From NCBI RefSeq assembly GCF_045207655.1, contig NZ_CP108785.1, positions 1,860,001-1,924,000 on the forward strand: a stretch of DNA of 64,000 bases, read 5' to 3'. Below, piece by piece: positions 42,590-52,106 of the stretch. The translations under genes were made by a program, and so were the position numbers. The DNA comes from Embleya sp045207655. GTDB lineage: Bacteria > Actinomycetota > Actinomycetes > Streptomycetales > Streptomycetaceae. The notes beneath the pieces are model-generated. The model saw nothing but the letters and a program-made list of their open reading frames with translations. It made no database searches and had not been told where the DNA came from. The stretch's first letter is position 1. The number at the start of each line of letters is the position of its first letter.

Positions 42590-42951
42590 GCCGAGCAGCC
42601 CCGAGGTGAGCACACCTCGAGGTGAGCGGACCTCGAGGTGAGCGGACCTCGCGGGGCATGCCCCGCGCGGCACGGGTACAGGCGTCGATCCGGACGCCTG
42701 TACCCGTCGCCGCGTCCGGCACTCGGTCGATACCCCGCCGGCGGTCGTGCCCTGAGCGACACCTTCGCGACGATCCGCAACCCGGTCACCGGCCCGATGT
42801 CCGCACGGACGCGGTCCGGGCGTGGGCCCTCGCGCTCGGCCTGCCCGACCACTTCGCCGGGACCGTCCCGGAACCGCTCGCGACGGCCGCGGCGATGAGC
42901 GCGCCCGCTCCGGGGCTGCGACCGAGCCGGCGGAGCGGGCGCACGCGTACC
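42590..42951. other. Protease 3' region: short repeats and palindrome
   Basis: 362 bases. Four near-copies of a 16-base CTCGAGGTGAGCGGAC unit run through 42600-42650, followed by an 18-bp palindrome (CGCGGGGCATGCCCCGCG, 42650-42667) and the terminator hairpin. Beyond it (42770-42910) one plus-strand frame shows a gene-like stretch (VRAWALALGLPDHFAGTVPE) without start or continuation, possibly a remnant that I cannot identify. Confidence 0.55.
42672..42707 (+). terminator. Hairpin terminator after protease gene
   Basis: Perfect 14-bp stem (ACGGGTACAGGCGT at 42672-42685 with 42694-42707) and 8-base loop, 83 bases past the protease stop. Confidence 0.8.
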
Positions 42952-44034
42952 TCAGGGCCGGTTCGGTTCCCCCGCCGTCCAGGGCACGGCCGGTGGACAC
43001 GTCAGCGGGTTCCGGCTCCCGTTCGGGTCCGGCGCGAGGTAGCCGACGACGCGGCCGTCGGGGGTGCGACCACAGTTGCTCGAACCCCTGACCCGACTCT
43101 CCCGCTCGGAGTCCCAGATCAGCTCGCCCCGTTTGTCGTACGCGCGAACGCGAGGGTATTCGTCGTTCGGCTCCGGCTCACCGGACGTGCTCGACGACAA
43201 CGTGCCGTACCAGACTCCGCCCCCCATCAGGACGTCCTGTTCGCCTCGGCCGTGGTCCGTCGTGACGCGGGTGACCGCGCCGCTGTAGCGACCCCACGCC
43301 TCGACCGTCCATCGGGTCCGGGTGGAACTCGACCCGGCCTGGTATTCCACCGGGCGGGCCATCCACTCGGGGTCCTCGATCGGGCCGGACGTGGGTGAGG
43401 GAAACGTTTCCGGGTCCGCGTCGCCGCGACACTCCACGATGCGCGCGCGATCGTCGACCGCGACGGCGAAGTACAGGTCGGGCAGGCCCGACCTCGGCGT
43501 CCGCACCGCCAGATAGGGGCGGAACGTCGCGGCCAACGCGGGCTGTGCGCGGCCCTCGGGGTTGGGCACGGTCGACACGCAGCGGCGGACGAAGTCGCGC
43601 GCGAGCGCCTCGGGCATCTCCCGCCCCGCGGGCACCGGCAGCATGCCCGCCGGCAGGGTAGGCGGCTTGGCCGCCGTGGCCGGCGCCTCGGTGACCGGCG
43701 GAGCCGGGCTCGAAGGCGCGGCCGGGGGCGTGCGCTGCGAACGCGTGTCGTCGTCGGGCAGACCCACCGTGATGCCCGTCACGAGCACGGCCACCGATGC
43801 CGCCGCGAGCAGCGGGAGCCGATAACGCGCGACGAACCCGCGCCGGCGCGCCGGTGCCCGGTCACCGACCCGGTGGATGTGGTCGGGCTCGCGGCCGGCT
43901 GCGAAAGTGTCGGGACGCGGAACGGCGTCGAAGCCCTCGAGGTCCTCCGCGGCGTCGAGCAGGGCGAGCAACTCCGCCCTGCGGGCCACGTGTTCGCGCA
44001 GGTCACGGTCGGCGGGCGGATGGTTCGGGATCAT
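42952..44034 (-). CDS. Membrane-anchored protein partnered with sigma factor
   Basis: A 360-residue protein, probably translated with the sigma-factor gene (ATGA overlap). The cytoplasmic N-terminus (about 75 residues) includes HVARRAELLALLDAAEDLEGF; one membrane helix (LPLLAAASVAVLVTGITVGL) follows, then a Pro/Ala linker and an extracytoplasmic beta-rich domain with two cysteines (RRCVST, IVECRG) and later SNCG and TCPP. The topology fits a membrane sensor or anti-sigma-like protein, but the short N-terminus lacks a zinc-binding HxxxCxxC motif, so the anti-sigma role is uncertain. Confidence 0.8.
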   Translation of the reverse strand: MIPNHPPADRDLREHVARRAELLALLDAAEDLEGFDAVPRPDTFAAGREPDHIHRVGDRAPARRRGFVARYRLPLLAAASVAVLVTGITVGLPDDDTRSQRTPPAAPSSPAPPVTEAPATAAKPPTLPAGMLPVPAGREMPEALARDFVRRCVSTVPNPEGRAQPALAATFRPYLAVRTPRSGLPDLYFAVAVDDRARIVECRGDADPETFPSPTSGPIEDPEWMARPVEYQAGSSSTRTRWTVEAWGRYSGAVTRVTTDHGRGEQDVLMGGGVWYGTLSSSTSGEPEPNDEYPRVRAYDKRGELIWDSERESRVRGSSNCGRTPDGRVVGYLAPDPNGSRNPLTCPPAVPWTAGEPNRP

Positions 44035-44660
44035 CACGACGCCTCCTTCGCAATCGGGGACCGACGATCGGCCGCGGAATCGGAACGGGCGTCCTCGGCG
44101 GACGGACCCACCGGTACGAGGCCGCGCAGTCGGGCGCGGGCCCGATGCAGCCGGGACTTCACCGTGCCGACCGCCACCCCCAGCACGGCCGCGGCGGCCT
44201 GATGGTCGAGGCCACTCCACACGCACAGTTCGAGGACTTCGCGATCGCGGTCCGGGAGTTCGGCGACGGCCCGGAGCAGCGCGGCCATCGTGCGTTCGTC
44301 GTCGAGCCGCGCGGCCACCTCGTCCGCGTGATCGGGACTCGGCACGGGAGCGGGCAGCCGCGCCCGCAACGCCTGATGGCGCTGCAACGCCCGCCCGCTG
44401 TTCGCGGCCAGGTTGCGGGCGACGGCGAACAACCACGGCAGCGCGCTGTCGTGATGGAGCACGACCTCCGATCGCATGCGCCACGCGTGCAGGAAGGCGG
44501 CCGAGGTCAGGTCCTCGGCGTCCGCCCACGACGCGGTGCGCCGAAACAGGTGGTTGTGGACCGCGCGCGCGTGTCGGTCGAACAGGTCGCCGAAGGCTGA
44601 TCGCTCGCCCCGGCAGGCCCTGTCCCACAACTCACGGTCGGTCTCGGTGGGAATGTTCAC
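44034..44660 (-). CDS. ECF-type RNA polymerase sigma factor
   Basis: A 208-residue sigma-70-family factor. Region 2 (LWDRACRGERSAFGDLFDRH, DAEDLTSAAFLHAWRM) and region 4 (LPDRDREVLELCVWSGLDHQ, AAVLGVAVGTVKSRLHRARA) are both present, without regions 1 and 3. It directs RNA polymerase to a small regulon. I chose GTG 44660 (N-I-P-T-E) as the conserved start; GTG 44687 is an alternative. The ATGA-coupled membrane gene downstream probably regulates it. Confidence 0.92.
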   Translation of the reverse strand: MNIPTETDRELWDRACRGERSAFGDLFDRHARAVHNHLFRRTASWADAEDLTSAAFLHAWRMRSEVVLHHDSALPWLFAVARNLAANSGRALQRHQALRARLPAPVPSPDHADEVAARLDDERTMAALLRAVAELPDRDREVLELCVWSGLDHQAAAAVLGVAVGTVKSRLHRARARLRGLVPVGPSAEDARSDSAADRRSPIAKEAS

Positions 44661-44732
44661 GCCCTTATGTGTCCTCGACCCCACCACGGGTTCCCACCCG
44701 CCGGGCGGAATCCGTGCGGCCGGCGCGCCGGG

Positions 44733-45710
44733 CTATCTCGCCGGTTCGGCCTCCGCCGTCTCGTCGGCGGCTCGGGCGGGAGTGGCTCGGGGCGGGTGGG
44801 GGCGGCGTGAGCGGGTGGCCACGATCAAAACCACCGAGGCGACGATGATCGCGCCGCCCAGGTACACGTTCGGGCCCACCGACTCGCGGGCGATCGCGGC
44901 GCCGAGCAGGACCGCGATCACCGGATTGACGTACGCGTACGTCGCCACCGTGTCGTTGGGGAGCACGCCGTTGACGTACATGTACGCGCTGAAGGCGACG
45001 ATCGAGCCCGCGAAGACGAGCCAGGCCAGGCCCAACCACGAGGCGGTCGAGATGTCGGCGACCACCACCCGGCCGAACTCGCCGCGCAGCGCGGCCAGTA
45101 CGAGCAGGATCACACCGGCCGTGATCATCTCCAACGAGGCCACCACCAACGGGTGCTTCGGCAGCGGCGCGCTCCGTGCGTACACCGAGCCGGCCGCCCA
45201 CAACACGCACGCGATCAGGACCATGACCGTGCCGCCCGCGTGCACGTCGCCGCCCGGGCCGCCGACCAGTACGCCGATGCCGACGGTGCCCAGGAGCAGC
45301 GCGAGCAGGACCGGGCCGGACACGCGCGTCTTGGTGACTCCCGCGTTGATCAGCACCATCCACACCGGCACCGTCGCCACGATCAACGCGGCCAGTCCCG
45401 AGTCGAGGTGTTGTTCGCCCAGGGTGACCAGCCCGTTGCCGCCCACCAGGAGCAGGCCGCCGATGATCGCGGTCGAACGCAGGTGCGGCCAGGTCGGTCG
45501 CTGCGCGCCACGCGCGTGCCGGGGTCCGACGACCGCGAACATCAACAGGCCGGCGGTCAGGAACCGCGCTCCGGCCGAGAGCAGCGGGGGAATCGTCTCG
45601 ATCGCATACCGAATGCCCAGATACGTCGAGCCCCACAGGATCCAAACGGTGACGAGAGCCGCCCACGGCATCAGTCGATCCCTCATTAGAGGAGTCAAGA
45701 CGGCCCCCAT
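44733..45710 (-). CDS. EamA (drug/metabolite) family transporter
   Basis: A 325-residue ten-helix transporter made of two EamA halves (first WILWGSTYLGIRYAIE ... LDSGLAALIVATVPVWMVL; second CVLWAAGSVYARS ... VNPVIAVLLGAAIARE). Typical members export amino acids or metabolites. The C-terminal tail is basic and soluble. The start is ambiguous between ATG 45710 and ATG 45686; neither has a good ribosome site. Divergent from an Lrp/AsnC gene, the usual arrangement for an amino-acid exporter controlled by its own Lrp regulator. Confidence 0.9.
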   Translation of the reverse strand: MGAVLTPLMRDRLMPWAALVTVWILWGSTYLGIRYAIETIPPLLSAGARFLTAGLLMFAVVGPRHARGAQRPTWPHLRSTAIIGGLLLVGGNGLVTLGEQHLDSGLAALIVATVPVWMVLINAGVTKTRVSGPVLLALLLGTVGIGVLVGGPGGDVHAGGTVMVLIACVLWAAGSVYARSAPLPKHPLVVASLEMITAGVILLVLAALRGEFGRVVVADISTASWLGLAWLVFAGSIVAFSAYMYVNGVLPNDTVATYAYVNPVIAVLLGAAIARESVGPNVYLGGAIIVASVVLIVATRSRRPHPPRATPARAADETAEAEPAR

Positions 45711-45789
45711 GCCTCGATAAGTTAGCCCGAATCGGCTGCTAGCCTTTTTTAGAGTAGGTCCATCTCATTCGCGGAAACAAGGGGATTCG

Positions 45790-46308
45790 ATGGCACGGCA
45801 GCTCGACGAGATCGACCGCGCACTGCTTCGAGCACTGAGCAACGACGGGCGACGGACGGTGCGCGCGCTCGCGAAGTCGGTGGACCTGTCCGAGCCGGCG
45901 GTCCGCGATCGCCTTCAGCGACTGGAGCGCGACGGTGTGATCACCGGCTATCACGCGACCTTCGCGCCCGAGACGGTGGATGCCGGCACGGCGGCGTTCG
46001 TCGCGTTGCGCTTCGACGCCGGGAAGGCGGCGCGCGATCAGGTGGAGGCGGCGATCCGGCGTGACCCGGCCGTGCTGGAGGCGCACGACGTCGCGGGCGA
46101 GGACTGCATGTGGATCAAGGTCAGGGTGGCGTCGACGGGCGATCTCGCCGACACGCTCGACCGGATCCGCTCGGTCCCGGTGATCCGCTCCACGGGCAGC
46201 ACGATCGTGCTTCGCACGCTCTTCGAACGACCCCTGCTGTCGGCCGTCGCGGGCACGGCCGAGGAGGCGCCCGACGAGGCGCGTGACGCGGGAGCGGACG
46301 AGGGCTGA
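45790..46308 (+). CDS. Lrp/AsnC-family transcriptional regulator
   Basis: A 172-residue regulator: helix-turn-helix at about 5-55 (LDEIDRALLRALSNDGRRTV, LSEPAVRDRLQRLERDGVI) and a RAM ligand domain (AFVALRFDAGK, VLEAHDVAGEDCMWIKVRV, TGSTIVLRTLFERPLL). Lrp proteins bind amino acids; the divergent EamA transporter is the likely target. GGGGA precedes the ATG. The acidic C-terminal tail is unconserved. Confidence 0.93.
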   Translation: MARQLDEIDRALLRALSNDGRRTVRALAKSVDLSEPAVRDRLQRLERDGVITGYHATFAPETVDAGTAAFVALRFDAGKAARDQVEAAIRRDPAVLEAHDVAGEDCMWIKVRVASTGDLADTLDRIRSVPVIRSTGSTIVLRTLFERPLLSAVAGTAEEAPDEARDAGADEG

Positions 46309-46457
46309 GGAGGAGGCGACGACGGCCGCCGACGGTGGGGCGCGGCACGGCGCGCAGCCCCCGAACGCCACGGGGCACTCGGCCCGAAACGTGGCGCCCG
46401 GGGGCACCGACGAGCCCCGACGCGAGTGCGGGGCCGCCGTTGGTGAGGCGTGGGGGA

Positions 46458-46952
46458 TCAGCCCTCGACGACGCCCGACGCGGCGATCGTGATCTTGCTC
46501 TTGGTGCTGCCGGAGCGCGAGCCCAGGGCCTCGATCTTCTTGACCAGGTCCGCACCCTCGACGACCTCGCCGAAGACCACGTGCTTGCCGTCGAGCCACG
46601 AGGTGACCACGGTGGTGATGAAGAACTGCGAGCCGTTGGTGTTGACGCCGGCGTTCGCCATCGACAGCAGGAAGGGGCGGTCGTGCTTGAGGGTGAAGTT
46701 CTCGTCGGCGAACTTCGCGCCGTAGATGCTCTTCCCACCCGTCCCGTCACCGCGGGTGAAGTCGCCGCCCTGGAGCATGAACTCCGGGATGACCCGGTGG
46801 AAGGACGAACCCGCGTAGCCGAAGCCGTGCTGGCCGGTGGCGAGTTCGCGGAAGTTCCGCGCGGTCTCGGGGACGACCTTGTCGAAGAGGGAGAAGACGA
46901 TGCGGCCCTGGGGCACATCGTCGATGGTGATGTCGAAGTAGACGTTGCTCAT
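46458..46952 (-). CDS. Cyclophilin-type peptidyl-prolyl isomerase
   Basis: A 164-residue cytoplasmic cyclophilin that accelerates proline cis-trans isomerisation in folding proteins. The active-site pattern is complete: SSFHRVIPEFMLQGGDFTRGDGTGG, FLLSMANAGVNTNGSQFFIT, WLDGKHVVFGEVVEG. No signal peptide. ATG 46952 gives the family-standard N-terminus SNVYFDITIDD. Convergent with the AsnC gene. Confidence 0.96.
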   Translation of the reverse strand: MSNVYFDITIDDVPQGRIVFSLFDKVVPETARNFRELATGQHGFGYAGSSFHRVIPEFMLQGGDFTRGDGTGGKSIYGAKFADENFTLKHDRPFLLSMANAGVNTNGSQFFITTVVTSWLDGKHVVFGEVVEGADLVKKIEALGSRSGSTKSKITIAASGVVEG

Positions 46953-47128
46953 GTGCCCCATCCTGCCCTACCGGCATGGGGTCGCCGGGCACCGGCTTCC
47001 CCGCCGTGTCGACAGCGCTCCCGGCACCGGTTCCGATCCGCCGCATTCGTCGGCGGCCTGGCGGACCTCACATTTGTCCCGGGCCCCGCCGCCGCGCGGT
47101 CCCGGCTCGACTCCTCCCGCATCGTCCC

Positions 47129-47980
47129 TCACCAGCCGTTGCCCTTCAGTTTCGGATGCGCGCGGCAGTAGTCGACGAGTTCGATGAAGTCCCGGTCGGT
47201 CACCACGCCGAGCCACTGTTCGCCGGCGATCGGCGGGAAGGCGCGGGACTTCTCCTGGGTACGGACGGTGAGTTGCACCGTGGCGTTGCGATACCGGAAG
47301 GATGCCGACGGACCGGTGGTCCCGGGTCGGGAGTCCGGGACGTCCGCCTTCTCGGGGAAGTACACGGCGGCGTACTCACCGTTGGGCAGGGCCCCGTCGA
47401 CGCACCCCAGGCCCGGCGGACGAGGTGGCGAGGCTTTGCATCTCGGGTCGTACCGGTCGATGCTCTGCCGCGGCCGAAGGCCGGGAGTCGAATCGGAGCG
47501 CATCGTCGTGACCACGCCCTTCGGTGGCTTCCGGACCGGCCGAATCGGATCGATGTACAACGTGATCGCATACTCGTTTCGGTCGATCGTCACCCGATAG
47601 TCGCCGAACGAGAGCTCGCTGATCGCCATCGCCGCCCCCGGCGGCAGATGCCGCTGCACGACGTCGGCCACTCGCTGTCGAAAGGCCTGCCGTTCCCGGA
47701 TCAACGTCGGGGACAACTTCGCGTCGTACCGGTCACCGTAGGGATCGGGAAGAACCGGATACGTCCGACTCGCCGGAACCAACACCGGGCCCGCGTCCCT
47801 CCGCCCCGGATCACCGTCGACCCACGGCTCCCACACGAGCGCCGTCACACCCGCGACCGCGCACAGCGTGCCGGCGGCCAGGAGTACCCGGGCACGAGTC
47901 CACCACCGACTCCGCCTCGGCGATTCCGTCTCGATCCCGGGTCCCATGTCGGGGGCACCCCCGTCTTCCGTCGTCGTCAC
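47129..47980 (-). CDS. Unknown single-pass membrane protein
   Basis: About 283 residues from GTG 47980. A short cytoplasmic tail with basic RRSRWWTRAR, one helix (VLLAAGTLCAVAGVTALVW), then an extracytoplasmic domain (VTIDRNEYAITLYIDPIRPV, ASFRYRNATVQLTVRTQEKS, DRDFIELVDYCRAHPKL) with three cysteines. I do not recognise the family. No linked gene explains it. An alternative start at the MGPG (47947) would leave the helix intact. Confidence 0.6.
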   Translation of the reverse strand: MTTTEDGGAPDMGPGIETESPRRSRWWTRARVLLAAGTLCAVAGVTALVWEPWVDGDPGRRDAGPVLVPASRTYPVLPDPYGDRYDAKLSPTLIRERQAFRQRVADVVQRHLPPGAAMAISELSFGDYRVTIDRNEYAITLYIDPIRPVRKPPKGVVTTMRSDSTPGLRPRQSIDRYDPRCKASPPRPPGLGCVDGALPNGEYAAVYFPEKADVPDSRPGTTGPSASFRYRNATVQLTVRTQEKSRAFPPIAGEQWLGVVTDRDFIELVDYCRAHPKLKGNGW

Positions 47981-48134
47981 GCCGCTTCGATGACCACCGA
48001 CCCGAATCGGTTCCCACCGCGATCCATCGGGGCGCGGCACCATCGGTACCGCACACCGGTCGACGCCCGGGTCGGCGCGTTCCACGCTCCCCAACGGCCT
48101 TGCGTACTACCGGTGTCGTCGGTCGGGAGCAGGT

Positions 48135-48953
48135 TCACGACGACGACGCGTCCGGGCGCGGCGCAGTGCCCACGGGCCTGCGGAAGGGCGGCGCGCCGGC
48201 GAGTTTGCCGCCGTCGATGGGCAGTGTCGCGCCGGTGACGAAGGACGACGCGTCCGAGCACAGCCACACCACCGCCGCCGCGACCTCGTCGGGCACGCCG
48301 ATCCGCTTCATGGGCATCGCCTGCGCTGCGGCCCGCCGCGCGTGCTCGCCCGCGGCCTCCAGTTGCTCGGTGTGGATCGGCCCGGGCGCGAGCGCGTTGA
48401 CCCGGATGCCGGCGTCGGCGTAGTCGAGCGCGGCGGTCCGGGTGAGACCGATCAGCCCGAACTTGGCCGAGACATAGCCGGCCAGCCCGCCGACGGCCTG
48501 GAGCCCGGCGGTGGAGGACATGTTGACGATGGCGCCTCCGCCGGAGCCGAGCATGGCGGGGATCTCGTACTTCATGGCGAGGAAGACGCCGCGCAGGCTG
48601 ACGGTGAGGGCACTGTCGAAGGCGGCGACGTCCACGTCGGCCAGCGGCGTGGGCGGGTGACCGCCGCCCGCGGCGTTGTTGACGGCCGCGTCCAGTCGGC
48701 CGAATCGGTCGACGGCGACGGCCACCAGGCGTTCGACGGCGGCGGGGTCGGTGACGTCGGTGGGTACGGCGAGCGCGCGTCCGCCGTCCGCGTCGATCTC
48801 GGCGGCCAGCGTGTTCAGCGCGTCGGTGTCGCGGGCGGCCAGGACGACCGCCGCCCCGGCGCGGTGCAGTGCGCGGGCGGTGGCGGCGCCGATGCCCCGG
48901 CTCGCGCCGGTGACGATCGCAACCCGACCGTCGAGTGGTTGTTCGATGGACAT
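48135..48953 (-). CDS. Short-chain dehydrogenase/reductase
   Basis: A 272-residue NAD(P)-dependent SDR: TGASRGIGAATARALH (cofactor), NNAAGG, catalytic Ser in VNMSSTAG, Tyr-x-x-x-Lys in YVSAK and the PG motif LAPGPIHT. Substrate unknown. AGGAG precedes ATG 48953. Divergent from a TetR gene with a five-copy direct repeat between, so likely repressed by it. Confidence 0.94.
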   Translation of the reverse strand: MSIEQPLDGRVAIVTGASRGIGAATARALHRAGAAVVLAARDTDALNTLAAEIDADGGRALAVPTDVTDPAAVERLVAVAVDRFGRLDAAVNNAAGGGHPPTPLADVDVAAFDSALTVSLRGVFLAMKYEIPAMLGSGGGAIVNMSSTAGLQAVGGLAGYVSAKFGLIGLTRTAALDYADAGIRVNALAPGPIHTEQLEAAGEHARRAAAQAMPMKRIGVPDEVAAAVVWLCSDASSFVTGATLPIDGGKLAGAPPFRRPVGTAPRPDASSS

Positions 48954-48970
48954 GGTGGGCTCCTGTGTCG

Positions 48971-49049
48971 AGGTCGGCCGCATGGAGATCGGCCGCATCA
49001 AGGTCGGTCGAATCGGAGGTGGTCGGTCGAATCGAAGGTCGGTCGAATG
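48971..49049. repeat. Five-copy direct repeat between SDR and TetR genes
   Basis: Five near-copies of AGGTCGGYCGNAT start at 48971, 48986, 49001, 49020 and 49036. They lie in the SDR 5' leader, facing the TetR gene. Further partial copies (GATCGGTCGAAGTC) continue to about 49092. Regularly spaced repeats between a regulator and its divergent target may be binding sites, or may be a local tandem expansion. Confidence 0.7.
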
Positions 49050-49210
49050 CGTCGAGGCCGATCGCTCGAAGTACCGTCGCGATCGGTCGAAGTCGCCGCG
49101 CCGTCGAATCCGCGTCGCATCCCGGGCAGGCCGGGGTGTGCGCGATCCGGAGCTCGCGTAGAATTCGATGGACAGACTGTAAATCCAAAATCATGGAGGA
49201 GGCAAGCCAC

Positions 49211-49813
49211 GTGAGTCCACGCGTCTACAAGTCCGACAAACGCCAGGCCGCCGCCGAGGACACCCGACTGCGGATCCTGGCCGCAGCCCGCTCGCTGCTG
49301 GCCGCCCCCAAGCCGACCCAGATCTCGGTGGACGCGATCGCCAAGGCTGCGGACGTCTCGAGGCAGACGATCTACAACGCCTTCGGATCCAAGTCCGGTT
49401 TGCTGGAGGCCCTCTTCGACGCGCTCGCCGGCCACGCGGGCCTCGACCTGCCCCAGGCGTTCGCCGCCGACGACGCCGACACGGCGCTGCGGCGGTTCAC
49501 CGAGAGCTTCTGCCGCTTCTGGGCGAACGATCCGGTGGCGATTCGCCGACTGCGCGGCATGGCCGTGCTGGACGCGGACCTGGACCGACTGCTGCGCGAA
49601 CGTGACGACATGCGCCGAGCCGCGCTGACCGAGCTGCTCCGCCGCCAGGCACGGGAGACCCCCGCCGACACGATCGACATCATCTGGCAACTCACCGGCT
49701 TCGAGACGTACGACGGCCTGGCCCGCGGCGAACCCACCCGGGACGCGGCCGCCCTCACCGGCCTGATCACGACCGCCGTGGCGGCCGTCCACGGGGCGAC
49801 GACAGACGGCTGA
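49211..49813 (+). CDS. TetR-family transcriptional regulator
   Basis: A 200-residue TetR repressor: helix-turn-helix at about 15-62 (TRLRILAAARSLLAAPKPTQ, AIAKAADVSRQTIYNAFGSK), then a helical ligand domain (FTESFCRFWANDPVAIRRLRGM). GTG 49211 is preceded by GGAGGAGG at good distance; the ATG at 49193 lies within that site. Likely represses the divergent SDR gene. Confidence 0.92.
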   Translation: MSPRVYKSDKRQAAAEDTRLRILAAARSLLAAPKPTQISVDAIAKAADVSRQTIYNAFGSKSGLLEALFDALAGHAGLDLPQAFAADDADTALRRFTESFCRFWANDPVAIRRLRGMAVLDADLDRLLRERDDMRRAALTELLRRQARETPADTIDIIWQLTGFETYDGLARGEPTRDAAALTGLITTAVAAVHGATTDG

Positions 49814-49883
49814 GCCGGCCTCCGGGCGGCTGTCGTCTCCGCGCGGCCCTGCGACCGACCGTGGGCGGGGCGTCGGCCGTGCG

Positions 49884-50781
49884 TCAGGACGGGTTCCGCT
49901 CGACGTGTTGCACCAGGTTCGCGATCAACGCGCCGAACCGGGGCCACAGTTCACGGGGGAAGTTGTGGCCCATGCCGTCGATGACGACCAGTTCCGCGCC
50001 GGGGACGGCCGCGGCGGTGGCGCGTCCGCCGCTGACGTCGCACATGATGTCGGCGGTCCCGTGGATCACCAGGATGGGCACGCGCACCGACCCGAGCCGG
50101 GCCGTACGGTCTCCCGAAGCCACGGTCGCGACCGCCTGACGCAGCATGGCGGAACGATCGTGGCCGCGGTCGTACGCCCGTCCGGCCCGTTCGGCCACCG
50201 CGGCCTCGTCGAACACGAAGCCGGGGGATCCGAGGACTCGGGACGCCCGGATCGTCCAGTCGATGTGCCCCTGGCGGTCTTCCGGGGCCGGCCCCAGCCC
50301 GCCCAGCGCGGCGAAGTCGGCCTGACCGACGTCCCGAGCGCCCGTGCTCGACATCATCGACGTCGACGACCGAATCCGGTCGCCGTACTCGATCGCCATC
50401 GTCTGCCCGACCATCCCGCCCAGGGACGCGCCGACGACATGCACACCGGGCAATCCCATCGACGTCGAGCAGCCCGACCGTATCGGCCGCCATGTCCGAC
50501 AACGTGTACGGCACCGTCGAGAGGTCGCCGGTCAGCGCCGCCCGAAGATCGGGTTCCGGCAGGTCGGAGAAGTGCGTCGACCGTCCGGCGTCACGATTGT
50601 CGAATCGGATCACGTACAGCCCTCGGTCGGCCAGTTCGGCGCACAACCCCTCGGGCCAATTGATCATCTGCGCCCCGCCGCCCATCACCAACAACACGGG
50701 CGGGTCCGCCGCGTCGCCGAAGCGCTCGTACGCCACGTCGATACCCGACGGACCCACACCCACGGCCGTCTCTTCACCCAT
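49884..50781 (-). pseudogene. Alpha/beta hydrolase, frameshifted
   Basis: Two frames together make a complete alpha/beta hydrolase of about 298 residues: VLLVMGGGAQMINWPEGLC, YVIRFDNRDAGRST and SDMAADTVGLLDV in the first, then GLPGVHVVGASLGGMVGQT (nucleophile Ser in GASLGG), VPILVIHGTADIMCD and IDGMGHNFPRELW (catalytic His) in the second. One extra base at about 50455-50466 breaks the frame directly before the nucleophile. The gene is therefore probably inactive unless the base is a sequencing error. ATG 50781 follows GAGAGGG. Confidence 0.8.
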
Positions 50782-51061
50782 CGTGATGCCCTCTCCGATC
50801 CGGACGGGCCGCCCCGAGGACGCCGAAGCGCGGAGGCGGCTCGGGTCGACGACTCTCACCGTACGGGTTCGATCGGTGACAAAGTGCCGCTATATGGCCT
50901 CACCCGTGTCACGGCCGCCTCCGGCGGGCTACCCACCGCGACGCCGCGGCGACCCACAGGTGTCCCGAGAGCGGTGGCCGCGCCGTCGGGGCACTCGCCG
51001 AGAGACAGTGGTAGACAGCACCGCGATCGAGGCGGATTCCCCAGGGTGATCGGGAGCTGTC

Positions 51062-52033
51062 ATGACAACCGGACGTCGGCCCGTGGTGGCCGGAGTGGAG
51101 AATTCGGCGGCGGGCATGCTCGCCGTCGGCTGGGCCGCGGACGAGGCCGTACGACACGGGTTGCCGTTGCGGCTCGTGCACGCGTCGGAATGGCCGGTCG
51201 ACCCGGCGGAGGCGGATGCCTCGACGCGGTCGAGCCGCCACGACGGCCGATTGCGTACGGCCCACGCGTTGGACTGGTCGGTCGAGACCTACCCCGAGGC
51301 CGGGGTGTCGGTACCCCGCCTCAGTTGGACCGAGCGTCGGCACGCGGCCGACGACGCGCTGTTGGACAAGGCGCGGGCCGTGGCCGCGACAGGGCACCCC
51401 GGACTGGAGGTGGGTACCGAGACGGTCGAGGGCCGGCCGGTGGAGGTACTGCGGGCCGAGGCGCACGCCGCGTCCATGCTCGTCCTCGGGTCGCGCCGGT
51501 TGTCGGCCCTCGCGGAGCTCTTCACGACCGGCAGCATCGCCGTCCCGGTCAGCGCACACGCGCCGTGTCCGGTGGCCGTCGTCCGCGGCCCCGAAGCCGC
51601 CGCCGGCGTGCCGCCGATGGTGGTGGTCGGGATCGACGGCTCGCCCGGCTGCGAGCGCGCCGTCGGCTACGCCTTCGAGACCGCGTCGCTGCGCGGCGCC
51701 TCGCTGCGCGCGGTCCAGGTACGCCCACCGACGGCGAACATGGTCGCCGCGTTCGGCAGCGAGTCCGAGGTCGAGGAGGGGCTGATCCGGCTCGGCGAGA
51801 CCCTCGCCGGTTGGAGCGAGAAGTATCCGGACGTGCCCGTGGAGCGCATCACCATCCTCGGCCATCGCATCCGTTCCCTCGCGGACGCCGCCGAGGACGC
51901 GTTGTGCCTGGTGGTGGGCACCCGAGGGGTGGGCGGATTCCGCGGCATGCTGCTCGGATCGGTCACCCACGGCCTCATCCACCACGCCCCGGGTCCCCTG
52001 GTGATCGTCCCGCAGGCGACCGACGCCGGGTGA
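51062..52033 (+). CDS. Tandem universal stress protein
   Basis: A 323-residue protein with two Usp domains (about 8-145 and 160-318). The second keeps the ATP-binding pattern G-x2-G-x9-G-S: GTRGVGGFRGMLLGSVTHGL, and begins VVVGIDGSPGC. The first has a degenerate loop (GSRRLSALAELFTTGS) and may not bind nucleotide. Actinobacterial tandem Usps are linked to dormancy, hypoxia or envelope stress. GGGAG is six bases before the ATG. Confidence 0.93.
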   Translation: MTTGRRPVVAGVENSAAGMLAVGWAADEAVRHGLPLRLVHASEWPVDPAEADASTRSSRHDGRLRTAHALDWSVETYPEAGVSVPRLSWTERRHAADDALLDKARAVAATGHPGLEVGTETVEGRPVEVLRAEAHAASMLVLGSRRLSALAELFTTGSIAVPVSAHAPCPVAVVRGPEAAAGVPPMVVVGIDGSPGCERAVGYAFETASLRGASLRAVQVRPPTANMVAAFGSESEVEEGLIRLGETLAGWSEKYPDVPVERITILGHRIRSLADAAEDALCLVVGTRGVGGFRGMLLGSVTHGLIHHAPGPLVIVPQATDAG

Positions 52034-52106
52034 CTCCGGCGGCCGGCGGCGACCGGCCCGATGCCCGAATGCATGGCCCGCGGCCCGCGCCTACCTCCCC
52101 GGGAGC

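Noticed and set aside
42770..42910. A gene-like stretch (VRAWALALGLPDHFAGTVPE) downstream of the protease
   Set aside because: No start, no continuation and no family recognised; too little for a pseudogene call.
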